In this document: in pieces, positions 53,101 through 60,249 of the stretch
Position numbering within the stretch: the first letter of the stretch is position 1
How the letters are laid out: each line of letters opens with the position of its first letter
Assembly: GCA_035765635.1 (NCBI GenBank)
Contig: DASTWZ010000001.1
Location: 65,427 to 129,426, forward strand
Length of the DNA: 64,000 bases
Direction: 5' to 3'
Source: EW11 sp035765635
Lineage (GTDB): Bacteria; Verrucomicrobiota; Verrucomicrobiia; Opitutales; Opitutaceae
Position numbers and translations under genes: made by a program
The notes under the pieces: model-generated
Seen by the model: the letters and a program-made list of their open reading frames with translations, nothing else
Told to the model about the DNA's origin: nothing
Databases searched by the model: none

Positions 53101-53438
53101 AACTGCGCCGGCCGTACGTCACGACCGCGCGCGCCAAGGGCGTGTCCGAGTTGAGGCTGCTCATCAAGTATCCCGTCCGGCTCGCGCTCAACCCCTTCGT
53201 CTCCGGCGTCGGCAGCATGTTTCCCGCCCTCGTGTCGGGCGGCGCCATCGTGGCGATCGTGATGAGTCTGCCGATGATCGGGCCGATCATGCTGACGTCC
53301 CTGCTTTCGGAGGACGTCTACCTCGCCGGCTCGATGCTGATGGTCATGACCGTCCTCGCCGTGCTCGGCACGCTGGTCAGCGATCTTCTCCTCCTGTGGC
53401 TGGATCCGCGCATCCGTTTCGAGAAACCCAGCCGCTGA
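50133..53438 (+). CDS. Fused peptide-type ABC substrate-binding protein and permease
   Basis: About 1101 residues. After an N-terminal membrane anchor (LGVAGAVVGFTALLYLCALGL), residues about 80-690 form an SBP_bac_5 binding protein (SWEISPDYRVFTFHLRQGMK, WSDGAPVTADDFVYWYEME, RRFRQALSLALNRQDI). A Ser-rich linker and one more membrane segment lead to a DppB-like permease with about six segments and the EAA loop YVTTARAKGVSELRLLIKYP. The binding domain would sit in the periplasm, tethered to its own channel. The second permease (DppC type) and the ATPases are absent from the window. The start at 50133 is preferred; an upstream ATG at 50079 adds 18 residues. Confidence 0.92.
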   Translation: MKSPFLSGGLGVAGAVVGFTALLYLCALGLRPDVNTPPEPEPPAEVARAVEARKLTLHKDNPPRVQQEVNYSEGSKAAWWPKGEAPVLSELVQEGALPPVAERVGSEPIVLAGVEGNGNYGGTWHRLGASDYDVSTVSTIISYGNLVRWSPEGYPIVPHIAKSWEISPDYRVFTFHLRQGMKWSDGAPVTADDFVYWYEMEVKGLDIPPPEVLRYQGDVGRLEKVDDLTIRFTFTQPYALFLERLASVRTWTGPEMADYCTPSHYLRQYHPKFGDKELIERTMRRLNVPTPRALYIRLKEWKNPECPRLWPWVIRNNTESSPWVFVRNPYYPAVDPSGNQLPYLDRLVMEVRPQELFGLTAASGQVSMQDRYIRYDDHVLLTSEARRNGYEVYNWYSGLRSPYTIFPVLNRAVDPAHPETKWKHQLLNDRRFRQALSLALNRQDIIDALFNGQGKPAQLDPGPESSFHSPELFHSFTQYDPKRANALLDELGLTKRDHEGYRTFPDGSRMVWYLNMTEVTNNDPAQFIVDDWAEVGIRCVSRIRARFLFLLEKSVLDHDFTVWHGESEFMPLIEPRNFVPTYADAFYAPGFGLWYSLGGMHGSADAKVPRAIEPAPGSPIRRNMALLDEIYRTPDRAKQHALFAQIAKTAAEEVWTITIGTPPPQLVVVKNGFRNVPRNAVWQGAFESPGNTGVETYFWEKPHDPPAVVADLKRSLRAPAHAAAVAATESSSSSSFGTLLGWLFAAVLVALVALVAFRHPFIARRLMMAVPTLVIVSIVVFTIVQLPPGDFASTRALELESQGTPDGARAVKELRAVFHLDESKTAQYLRWVGLKWFVTFDARDRGLLQGDLGRSMELDRSVNSVVGDRIMLTVVVTLATIVLTWAVAVPIGIYSAVRQYSAGDYVLTFLGFLGMSIPGFLLALVLMYLSHRFAGLNPTGLFSPEFASSPGWSWPKFLDLLKHLWLPTVVLGLGGTAGMVRVMRANLLDELRRPYVTTARAKGVSELRLLIKYPVRLALNPFVSGVGSMFPALVSGGAIVAIVMSLPMIGPIMLTSLLSEDVYLAGSMLMVMTVLAVLGTLVSDLLLLWLDPRIRFEKPSR

Positions 53439-53478
53439 CCGCGCTCCTTTTTCCCAAAAAATCCACTGATTTCATCCT

Positions 53479-54810
53479 ATGGCTAAAAAACGTTATGTCC
53501 TCGTCGGCACGGGAGTGCGGGCGATTAATTTCATCGAGCCCATCGCACAACGCTTTCGCGAAGACGCCGAACTTGTGGCGCTTTGCGATCTCAGCCCCAC
53601 GCGCATGGCTTATTACAACGCACTGCTCGCCGGAAAACTCGGTTCGCACGCGGTTCCGACTTACGGAGCCGAGCAGTTTGAAAAGATGATCAAGGAGCAG
53701 CGCCCGGATTGCGTGATCGTGACGAGCAAGGACTCCACCCATCACGACTACATCGTTCGCGCGCTCGAACTCGGCTGCGATGCCATCACCGAAAAACCGA
53801 TGACGGTCGATGCCGAGAAAACCCGCCTCATCCTCGACGCGGTGGCGAAGACCGGCCGCAAGGTCCAGGTCGCTTTCAATTATCGCTGGTCCGCGCATCG
53901 CACCAAGGTGCGCGAGCTGATCATGAACGGCACGATCGGCCGCGTGACCAACGTCAACGTCGAGTACCTGCTCAACACCAACCACGGCGCGGATTACTAT
54001 CGCCGCTGGCACGCGACCATGGCCGATTCCGGAGGCCTGCTCGTGCACAAGAGCACGCACCATTTCGACCTCGTGAACTGGTGGATCGATGCGATTCCTG
54101 AACAGGTCTTCGCCTACGGCCGGCTCGATTTTTATGGCAAGAAGAACGCCGTCGCACGCGGCGAAGCCGAGCGCACGAAGTATGCCCGCTACACCGGCGA
54201 AGCCGCGGCCAAGCAGGATCCGTTCGCCCTCGATCTGCGCGAGCATGAGCGCCTCGCCGGACTTTATTTCGATGCGGAGGCCGAGACGGGTTACGTCCGC
54301 GACAAGAATGTGTTTCGTGAGGAGATCGACATCTACGACAACATGTCGGTGATCGTGCGCTACCGCACGGGTGTTCAGATGAACTACTCGCTGGTCAGTT
54401 TCTCCGCCCGCGAAGGAATGCGCGTTTCGATCAACGGCGACAAAGGCCGCATCGAATACGCCGAATTCCAGCCGACTCACATCCTCGGCATTGACGAATC
54501 GAAGCGCGAAGCCGCTGACAAGGCCAGCGAGTCCATTCATGTCTATCCGCTCTTCAAGCCGAGCTACGAGGTCACCGTCAAGAGACTCGAGGGCGGCCAC
54601 GACGGCTCTGATCCGGTGCTCGCGGAACAAACGTTTTCCGCGCATCCGCCCGAGGATCCGTTCAAGCGCAAAGCCGGACATGAGCAGGGCGCCGCTTCGA
54701 TTCTCATCGGCATCGCGGCCAATCAATCGATCGCCACGAATCGTCCGGTGAACTTGTTGGACCTCGCCACGCTCAATCCTGGCGCCAAGAAGCTGAGCGA
54801 GCTGGTTTGA
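53479..54810 (+). CDS. Gfo/Idh/MocA-family oxidoreductase 1
   Basis: A 443-residue protein with the Rossmann start KKRYVLVGTGVRAINFIEP and the family's EKPMTVD motif (lysine of EKP). The C-terminal domain includes LLVHKSTHHFDLVNWW, where the His and Asp/Lys pair normally act in catalysis. Members oxidise or reduce sugars, inositols and sugar acids with NAD(P). It follows the transporter fusion at 40 bp, so its substrate may be what that transporter imports. No export signal; cytosolic. Confidence 0.93.
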   Translation: MAKKRYVLVGTGVRAINFIEPIAQRFREDAELVALCDLSPTRMAYYNALLAGKLGSHAVPTYGAEQFEKMIKEQRPDCVIVTSKDSTHHDYIVRALELGCDAITEKPMTVDAEKTRLILDAVAKTGRKVQVAFNYRWSAHRTKVRELIMNGTIGRVTNVNVEYLLNTNHGADYYRRWHATMADSGGLLVHKSTHHFDLVNWWIDAIPEQVFAYGRLDFYGKKNAVARGEAERTKYARYTGEAAAKQDPFALDLREHERLAGLYFDAEAETGYVRDKNVFREEIDIYDNMSVIVRYRTGVQMNYSLVSFSAREGMRVSINGDKGRIEYAEFQPTHILGIDESKREAADKASESIHVYPLFKPSYEVTVKRLEGGHDGSDPVLAEQTFSAHPPEDPFKRKAGHEQGAASILIGIAANQSIATNRPVNLLDLATLNPGAKKLSELV

Positions 54811-54842
54811 GTATCACCGTGGGACTCGTCAGCCGAGAAGAT

Positions 54843-56783
54843 ATGACCGAAACAGCGGCGGCTCTTCGCGAGTTCGACGATTACGTTTTCTATTACGCGC
54901 ACACCGGCAGTCAGCTCAAGGAGCACATCTACGAGCGGTCTCGCCGGTGTTTCGCGGCGGGAGACGCACAGCGCGATGCCTTGCACAGCGCGAGGGATGT
55001 CGCGGCGCGGCAGGAGGAAATCCGCCGCGCCATTCTTTCGTCGATCGGCGGTCTTCCGCCCTCTGACACCCCGCTCAATCCTCGATTGACCGGGTTGGTC
55101 GACGTGCCGGGTTTCCGCATCGAGAAACTGATCTTCGAGTCGCGGCCTCGGCACTACGTCACCGCCCATCTCTATCTGCCGCTCCGGATTTCGCAGCCGC
55201 TCCCGGCCGTGCTGTTCCTTTGCGGCCATTTCACCTCGGCCAAGCTGGATCCCCAATACCAGGATGTTTGCCAGACGCTGGTGCGCGCCGGCCTGGTGGT
55301 GCTGGCGATGGATCCGATCGGCCAAGGTGAACGCTTCAGCTACGTCGATCCCGCGACACAGCGTCCGCTGATTCCGCCGTGCACGAGAGATCACGACACC
55401 GCCGGGGCGCAGTGCCGTTTTCTGGGCGACGGTCTCGCGCGCTACTTTCTTCACGACGCGATGCGCGCCATCGACTACCTGCTGACTCGGCCGGAGGTGG
55501 ATGGGACCCGCATCGGCGTGACGGGAAATTCCGGCGGAGGCACGCAGACCAGCCTGGTCATGCTGGCTGATCCGCGCATCGCGGCGGCCGCGCCGGGGAC
55601 GTTCATCATGTCGCGTGATTCGTATCAGCGCACCGGCCAGCCTCAGGACGCCGAGCAAATTTGGTCGGGCTTCACCCGCGCGGGCTTCGATCACGAGGAC
55701 ATCCTTCTGGCCATGGCGCCGAAGCCCGTCTGCGTGCTGGCGGTCACCGGCGATTTCTTTCCGATCGAAGGCACGCGTCGCACGGTCGAGCGCGCCCGCC
55801 GGATTTGGAGCCTGTTTCCCGGAGCGCCTCCGGTCGAATTGGTGGAGGACCGCTTCACTCACGCCTACACGCCGGTGCTGGCGCGAGCTGCCGCACGCTT
55901 TTTCTCACGCCATCTACTGGGTCGCGAAGCGAAACTCGAAGGCTTTAAGCCCACGGCGCTCCCCGCAGAAATGTTGCTCTGCACCCGCACGGGGCAGGTT
56001 AAGACAGAGTTTCCGGACGCGGAATTCGTCTTCGACGCCAACCACGCGCGCCTAGCAGAAGCGGAGAACGCGCGGCGCAGCCTGCCGGCGGCGGAGCGGC
56101 ACGCCCTTGCGCGCACCTGGCTGCGCACTCAGGTGTTTCGCGATCGCGAGTCCTGCGAGGCGAATGCTCGGGTGATCGAGCGCAGTCGGAAACTCGGTCC
56201 CTTCGAGGTGGACGTCGCCTTCTGGTGGTCGCAGCCGCATCTCGCGAATCTCGGCGCGCTTTTGCGATCGCCCGGAAGTGGCGCAGTGCGGGCGGTTACG
56301 CTGGCGATTTGGGACGACGGCATCGCTGCGCTCTCGCGGCACGCGGACTGGCTTGCGCGCGAGTGCGCCGGCGGCCGCGCCGTGTTTGTCGTGAATTTGA
56401 GCGGGGTCGGTCCGCTGCGACCCGACGCGATAAACCCGAACGAAATGCACGAGTTCTACGGCACCTTTCACAAGTTGTCCGACGACTTGGATTGGCTGGG
56501 CGACAGTCTCGTCGCGCTTCGAACTTACGAGGTGATTCGCGCGATCGACGTGTTGTCGGAGTGGAGCGAGCTCAATCTCTCCGATCTGAAAATCCACGGT
56601 CACGGTCGCATGGGCGTGCACGCGCGGCTGGCCTCGCTGATCGACGACCGCCTGGCGGACTGCACGTGGGAGAAAGGTTTCGCGTTCGGGGATTTTGTAC
56701 GCACGCGCCTCTACGAAACGCGCGACGTGAAGTCCTTCATTCTTCCTGGCGTGCTGCGGCATTTCGATTTCGACGACGTGTGA
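54843..56783 (+). CDS. Alpha/beta-hydrolase / acetyl-esterase-like protein with long C-terminal half
   Basis: About 646 residues. ATG 54843 is chosen because GAGAAG precedes it; a TTG at 54807 would overlap the previous stop. Residues 1-360 form an alpha/beta-hydrolase: VLFLCGHFTSAKLDP, RIGVTGNSGGGTQTS with nucleophile S230, and DRFTHAYTPV with the His. The acid may be the Asp in VTGDFFPIEG. Residues 370-646 look like a second, weaker alpha/beta unit (WSQPHLANLGALLRSP, KIHGHGRMGVHARLAS) without an obvious nucleophile. Relatives are acetyl xylan esterases or glucuronoyl-esterase-like proteins. No signal peptide. Confidence 0.84.
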   Translation: MTETAAALREFDDYVFYYAHTGSQLKEHIYERSRRCFAAGDAQRDALHSARDVAARQEEIRRAILSSIGGLPPSDTPLNPRLTGLVDVPGFRIEKLIFESRPRHYVTAHLYLPLRISQPLPAVLFLCGHFTSAKLDPQYQDVCQTLVRAGLVVLAMDPIGQGERFSYVDPATQRPLIPPCTRDHDTAGAQCRFLGDGLARYFLHDAMRAIDYLLTRPEVDGTRIGVTGNSGGGTQTSLVMLADPRIAAAAPGTFIMSRDSYQRTGQPQDAEQIWSGFTRAGFDHEDILLAMAPKPVCVLAVTGDFFPIEGTRRTVERARRIWSLFPGAPPVELVEDRFTHAYTPVLARAAARFFSRHLLGREAKLEGFKPTALPAEMLLCTRTGQVKTEFPDAEFVFDANHARLAEAENARRSLPAAERHALARTWLRTQVFRDRESCEANARVIERSRKLGPFEVDVAFWWSQPHLANLGALLRSPGSGAVRAVTLAIWDDGIAALSRHADWLARECAGGRAVFVVNLSGVGPLRPDAINPNEMHEFYGTFHKLSDDLDWLGDSLVALRTYEVIRAIDVLSEWSELNLSDLKIHGHGRMGVHARLASLIDDRLADCTWEKGFAFGDFVRTRLYETRDVKSFILPGVLRHFDFDDV

Positions 56784-56817
56784 GCAGCACAACTTCGCTT
56801 CCCTTGAAAAATAATTT

Positions 56818-57591
56818 ATGAAGACAATCATTTCTTCCACTCGAGACGAGAACGGCGCCGCGGCCGCGGCCCTGGGTGCCTCGCGAATTCGCGCCGCAAT
56901 CAAGGCGCGCGGCGAGGCCAACATCATCGTGGCAACGGGCGCGTCACAGTTCGAAATGCTCGCCGAGCTCGTTCAAGCAACCGACATCGCCTGGGACCGA
57001 GTGACGGCCTTTCACCTCGATGAATACGTCGGACTGCCAATCACACATCCGGCGTCGTTCCGCGCTTATCTCTGGGAACGCTTTCACCGGCGCCTGCCGC
57101 GGCCTCTCCGCGATTTCCACTACATCGCCGGAGACGATAATCCGGAAGCGGAGTGCAAGCGGCTGAACGCGTTGATCAAACGGCATCCGATCGATGTGTG
57201 TTTCGCCGGCATCGGCGAAAATGCCCATCTGGCCTTCAACGATCCTCCGGCCGATTTCAAAACGAAGCAGCCTTATCTCGTGGTCAAACTCGACGACGAC
57301 TGCCGGCAGCAGCAGTTCGGCGAAGGCTGGTTCAAGTCGCTCCGCGCCGTACCCGCCCAGGCCATTTCGATGTCGATTCAACAGATCATGGCCTCGCGGA
57401 CGATCATCGTTACGGCGCCGGACCGGCGAAAGGCCAACGCTGTTCAGCGTTCGCTGGAAGGGCCGGTGACCAACATGGTGCCGTCCTCGATTCTCCAGCG
57501 GCACCCGGACACCCATGTTTTCCTCGACAGCGAATCCGCCTCGCTTTTGACCGGCAAACGCACCCGCACCAAAGTCGCTCTCGCTTCCTAA
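56818..57591 (+). CDS. nagB: Glucosamine-6-phosphate deaminase-like protein
   Basis: A 257-residue NagB/6-phosphogluconolactonase-family protein. The motifs TAFHLDEYVGLP, CFAGIGENAHLAFNDPPADF and the region TNMVPSSILQRHP match glucosamine-6-phosphate deaminase, including the catalytic Asp of LDEY and the GIGENxH loop. It would convert glucosamine-6-phosphate to fructose-6-phosphate and ammonia, completing the pathway begun by NagA at 22986. The next gene starts one base after its stop. Start at 56818, 34 bp after the previous gene. Confidence 0.9.
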   Translation: MKTIISSTRDENGAAAAALGASRIRAAIKARGEANIIVATGASQFEMLAELVQATDIAWDRVTAFHLDEYVGLPITHPASFRAYLWERFHRRLPRPLRDFHYIAGDDNPEAECKRLNALIKRHPIDVCFAGIGENAHLAFNDPPADFKTKQPYLVVKLDDDCRQQQFGEGWFKSLRAVPAQAISMSIQQIMASRTIIVTAPDRRKANAVQRSLEGPVTNMVPSSILQRHPDTHVFLDSESASLLTGKRTRTKVALAS

Positions 57592-57592
57592 A

Positions 57593-58420
57593 ATGCCTAT
57601 CGCCCATATCGCCAGCCTGTGGTCTCTGATGGGCCATCCTTCGCCGACGAAGGAGTGGTCACTCGAACGCAAGATCCGCGCTGTCGCCGACGCGGGCTTC
57701 GACGGAATCGCCGCGCGCCTCACGCCGGAACATCGGCGCTTGGCCGAGAAGCACGGCTTGAAGCACCTGTTGGGCTACATTTCGTCGAGCACGCCGCGGG
57801 AATTCGCCGAGGCGATCCGCGCGCAGAAGGAGGGTGGGGCGGTGCACATCAACGTCCAGATGGACGACCATTCGACGCCGCCGACCATCGCGGTGGCGGA
57901 CTGGTTGCACATGGAGCGCGAAGCGGAGCGCATCGGCGGCGTGGTGGTTTCGCTGGAAGTTCACCGCGACACCTGCACGGAAACGCCCGAGAAAACCTAT
58001 GAGATCGCGGAGCGTTATCACAAAGCCACGGGGCGGCTTTTGAAGTTCACGTTCGATTTTTCCCACATCGCTTGTGTGAAACATCTCGCGCCGGCCGACT
58101 TCGCCGAGCGGCTCCTCGTGAATCATCCGCTGATCCAGCATGCCGAGCAGTTTCATTTCCGACCCTTCAACGGTCACCATTGCCAGGTGCCGGTCACGCA
58201 TCGCGGCGCGCTCACGCGAGAGGTCCGCGACTATCTCGGCTTCGCCCGGGAGTTGATGCGCGTGTGGAAAGCCGCGCCGGAAAACGCCCGTCGCACGCTT
58301 TTCGCCTGCCCCGAAATGGGCCCCTACGACGGCGGCTACAACGTCACCGGCTTCCCGCCCGCCTGGCCCGACGCCGTCATTCTGCGGAACGAATTGAAGA
58401 AACTCTGGCCGAAAGCCTAG
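57593..58420 (+). CDS. Xylose-isomerase-like TIM-barrel protein
   Basis: A 275-residue protein of the sugar-phosphate isomerase / AP-endonuclease-2 fold: ERKIRAVADAGFDGIAARLT opens the barrel, VVSLEVHRDTCTETPE carries the metal Glu and LKFTFDFSHIACV the Asp-His pair. PYDGGYNVTGFPPAWPDA closes it. Family members isomerise or epimerise sugars. It is translationally coupled to nagB by a one-base gap, so it probably belongs to the same amino-sugar route. The substrate cannot be read. Confidence 0.85.
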   Translation: MPIAHIASLWSLMGHPSPTKEWSLERKIRAVADAGFDGIAARLTPEHRRLAEKHGLKHLLGYISSSTPREFAEAIRAQKEGGAVHINVQMDDHSTPPTIAVADWLHMEREAERIGGVVVSLEVHRDTCTETPEKTYEIAERYHKATGRLLKFTFDFSHIACVKHLAPADFAERLLVNHPLIQHAEQFHFRPFNGHHCQVPVTHRGALTREVRDYLGFARELMRVWKAAPENARRTLFACPEMGPYDGGYNVTGFPPAWPDAVILRNELKKLWPKA

Positions 58421-59043
58421 AGCGCAGCCGCGTTGCGCGCGCCGGCCTCCCGGCCGGCGTTCGCCGGTTCGCGGAGCGCAGGCCTCCGGCCTGCCAGCCA
58501 AATCTATTCGCGGCGCCAGCCGCGGACTCCATTCGTCGAATGCAGGCGGGACGCCTGCGCTCCGAATACCACGCGACCGCGTTTGGAAACGCGGCCGCTT
58601 AAGGCAAGCCACCTCATCTATCGCGGCGCCAGCCGCGGACTCGTTGCGCCGCGAGACGCGGCGGCGATCGAGTGCGTCCGCGCTCGAGGCGCGGACAGTA
58701 AAATAGAATGCCGGCGAGGGACGCCAGCGCTCCGGCAAGAAAACCGCGCCACGGAGGGAGCGGCTTTTTGAAGACGGTGCCGTGCTCGCAACGGAGCGCC
58801 GGCCTCTGGCCGGCCAACCTAATCTATCGCGGCGTCAGCCGCGGACTCCATTCGGCGAATGCAGGCGGGACGCCTGCGCTCCGAATACCTCGCGCCCGCG
58901 TTTGGAAACGCGGCCGCTCATTTGCGCGTTCGCCCCGCCAAATCACATTTTGCGGCCTGACTATCATCATTTCATGATTTCGCCGCGACCGAGGCCGGGC
59001 GCTAGGTTCAACGCTGCCAGTATTTTGCTTTCGTCTCCCGTCT
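58421..59043. repeat. 623-bp gap with direct and palindromic repeats, then a promoter region
   Basis: No gene is seen up to 58925. Two near-identical cassettes lie at 58509-58601 and 58829-58919, each with GCCGCGGACTCCATTCG, GCAGGCGGGACGCCTGCGCT and GTTTGGAAACGCGGCCGCT. Between them are AATGCCGGCGAGGGACGCC and CAACGGAGCGCCGGCCTC blocks. From 58926 unique sequence leads to the gene at 59044 and holds an operator-like site. Confidence 0.75.
58940..58954 (+). promoter_or_regulatory. Operator-like site AAATCACATTTTGCG before the 59044 gene
   Basis: This is identical over 15 bases to 25283-25297 and lies 89 bp before the start codon. A small palindrome (ATCATTTCATGAT) follows at about 58968-58980. 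Confidence 0.5.
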
Positions 59044-60132
59044 ATGAAAAAAGTTAACGTCGGCATCATGGGTTGCGGCGCGATCGCGCCGGCCTATCTG
59101 CGCAACCTGAAAAGCCATTTTGCAGGAACGGTGGAAGTCGTCGCTTGCGCGGACACCTTCGCGGAAAACGCGGCCAAGATCGCACGCGAATTCGGCATAC
59201 CGCGCCATGGCACGCCGGAAGAACTCCTCCGGCTTCCTGAGGTGGAATTGGTCATCAACCTGACCCCGGCGCCCGCGCACCACGAGGTGAGCCTCGGCAT
59301 CCTCCGCGCCGGAAAGCATCTCTTCACGGAAAAGCCGCTCTCTCTCTCGCTCGCCCACGGCAAGGAACTCGTCCACCTCGCCGCCTCGCGCGGACTGCAC
59401 ATCGGCGGAGCGGCCGACACGTTTCTCGGCGCTGGCGGCCAACTCGCCCGGAAGCTCGTCGACGAGGGGCGCATCGGCACCCCGATCGCCGCGCAGGCGG
59501 TCTGGGGCAGCGACGTTTTCCACTCGGAACGTTACCATAAAATCTTTCGCGGTTCGCTGCTCGATCTCGGACCGTACTATCTCACTGCGCTTGTCAATAT
59601 TCTCGGCCCCGTCACGCGCGTGGCCAGCGCGGCGGAGATTCGCTTCAAGGAAAAGCCGCATCCGATCAACAGTCCGGAGGCGGGGAAAACGTTTCCCGTG
59701 GACTTCCCCACGACAGTGAGCGGCTCGCTCGATTTCGCGGACGGCACGGTGGCTTCGATCATTTCGAGCTGCGACCTGCACGGTTATTTCCCGCGCGTGG
59801 AAATTTTCGGTCGAACCGGTTCGATCACCTTGAGCGACGCGAACAAGTACTTCGCGCGCGTCACGGTGCGTAACATCGACGGAGAACAATCTTTCGACGC
59901 GGCCCCCGGCTTTCGGGAACTCGGTCGCGGCCTCGGTGTTGCCGAGATGGCCCAGGCGCTTCGCGAGAATCGCGCCCCGCGAGCGAACGGCGATCTGATG
60001 CTTCACATCCTCGAAGTCATGCTCGCGGTGCACGATTCTTCGCCCGCCAACCAGCATGTGCGTATCAACAGTCGGGTGGAGCGCCCGGCGACTTTCGATT
60101 ACGCGCAACTGCCGCCGGGAACGGTGAAATAA
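59044..60132 (+). CDS. Gfo/Idh/MocA-family oxidoreductase 2
   Basis: A 362-residue protein with Rossmann motif KVNVGIMGCGAIAPAYLRNL and EKPLSLS (lysine of EKP). GSLLDLGPYYLTALVNILGP matches the conserved GGxxxDxGxH-type stretch, here with Tyr replacing the usual His. It is similar in kind to the 53479 product but shorter and clearly not a recent copy. The gene follows a repeat-filled gap and an operator-like site. Cytosolic; likely acts on a sugar or sugar acid. Confidence 0.92.
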   Translation: MKKVNVGIMGCGAIAPAYLRNLKSHFAGTVEVVACADTFAENAAKIAREFGIPRHGTPEELLRLPEVELVINLTPAPAHHEVSLGILRAGKHLFTEKPLSLSLAHGKELVHLAASRGLHIGGAADTFLGAGGQLARKLVDEGRIGTPIAAQAVWGSDVFHSERYHKIFRGSLLDLGPYYLTALVNILGPVTRVASAAEIRFKEKPHPINSPEAGKTFPVDFPTTVSGSLDFADGTVASIISSCDLHGYFPRVEIFGRTGSITLSDANKYFARVTVRNIDGEQSFDAAPGFRELGRGLGVAEMAQALRENRAPRANGDLMLHILEVMLAVHDSSPANQHVRINSRVERPATFDYAQLPPGTVK

Positions 60133-60249
60133 GCGCCTTCTCCCGGAGGCTGTGATGTCGTCAGATCCTCGCGCCCCGATGTCGGTGAAAGACTTCGCGT
60201 CAGAACGCCGTTCCTAGACCGCTGATCCCTTCGCCGCGCTTCAACCCCT

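Noticed and set aside
58509..58919. Possible CRISPR array
   Set aside because: Only two repeat cassettes, themselves palindromic and found elsewhere, with no regular unique spacers and no cas genes.
58433..58977. Small open frames of 89-112 codons in the repeat gap
   Set aside because: All codons come from palindromic repeats shared with other gaps.
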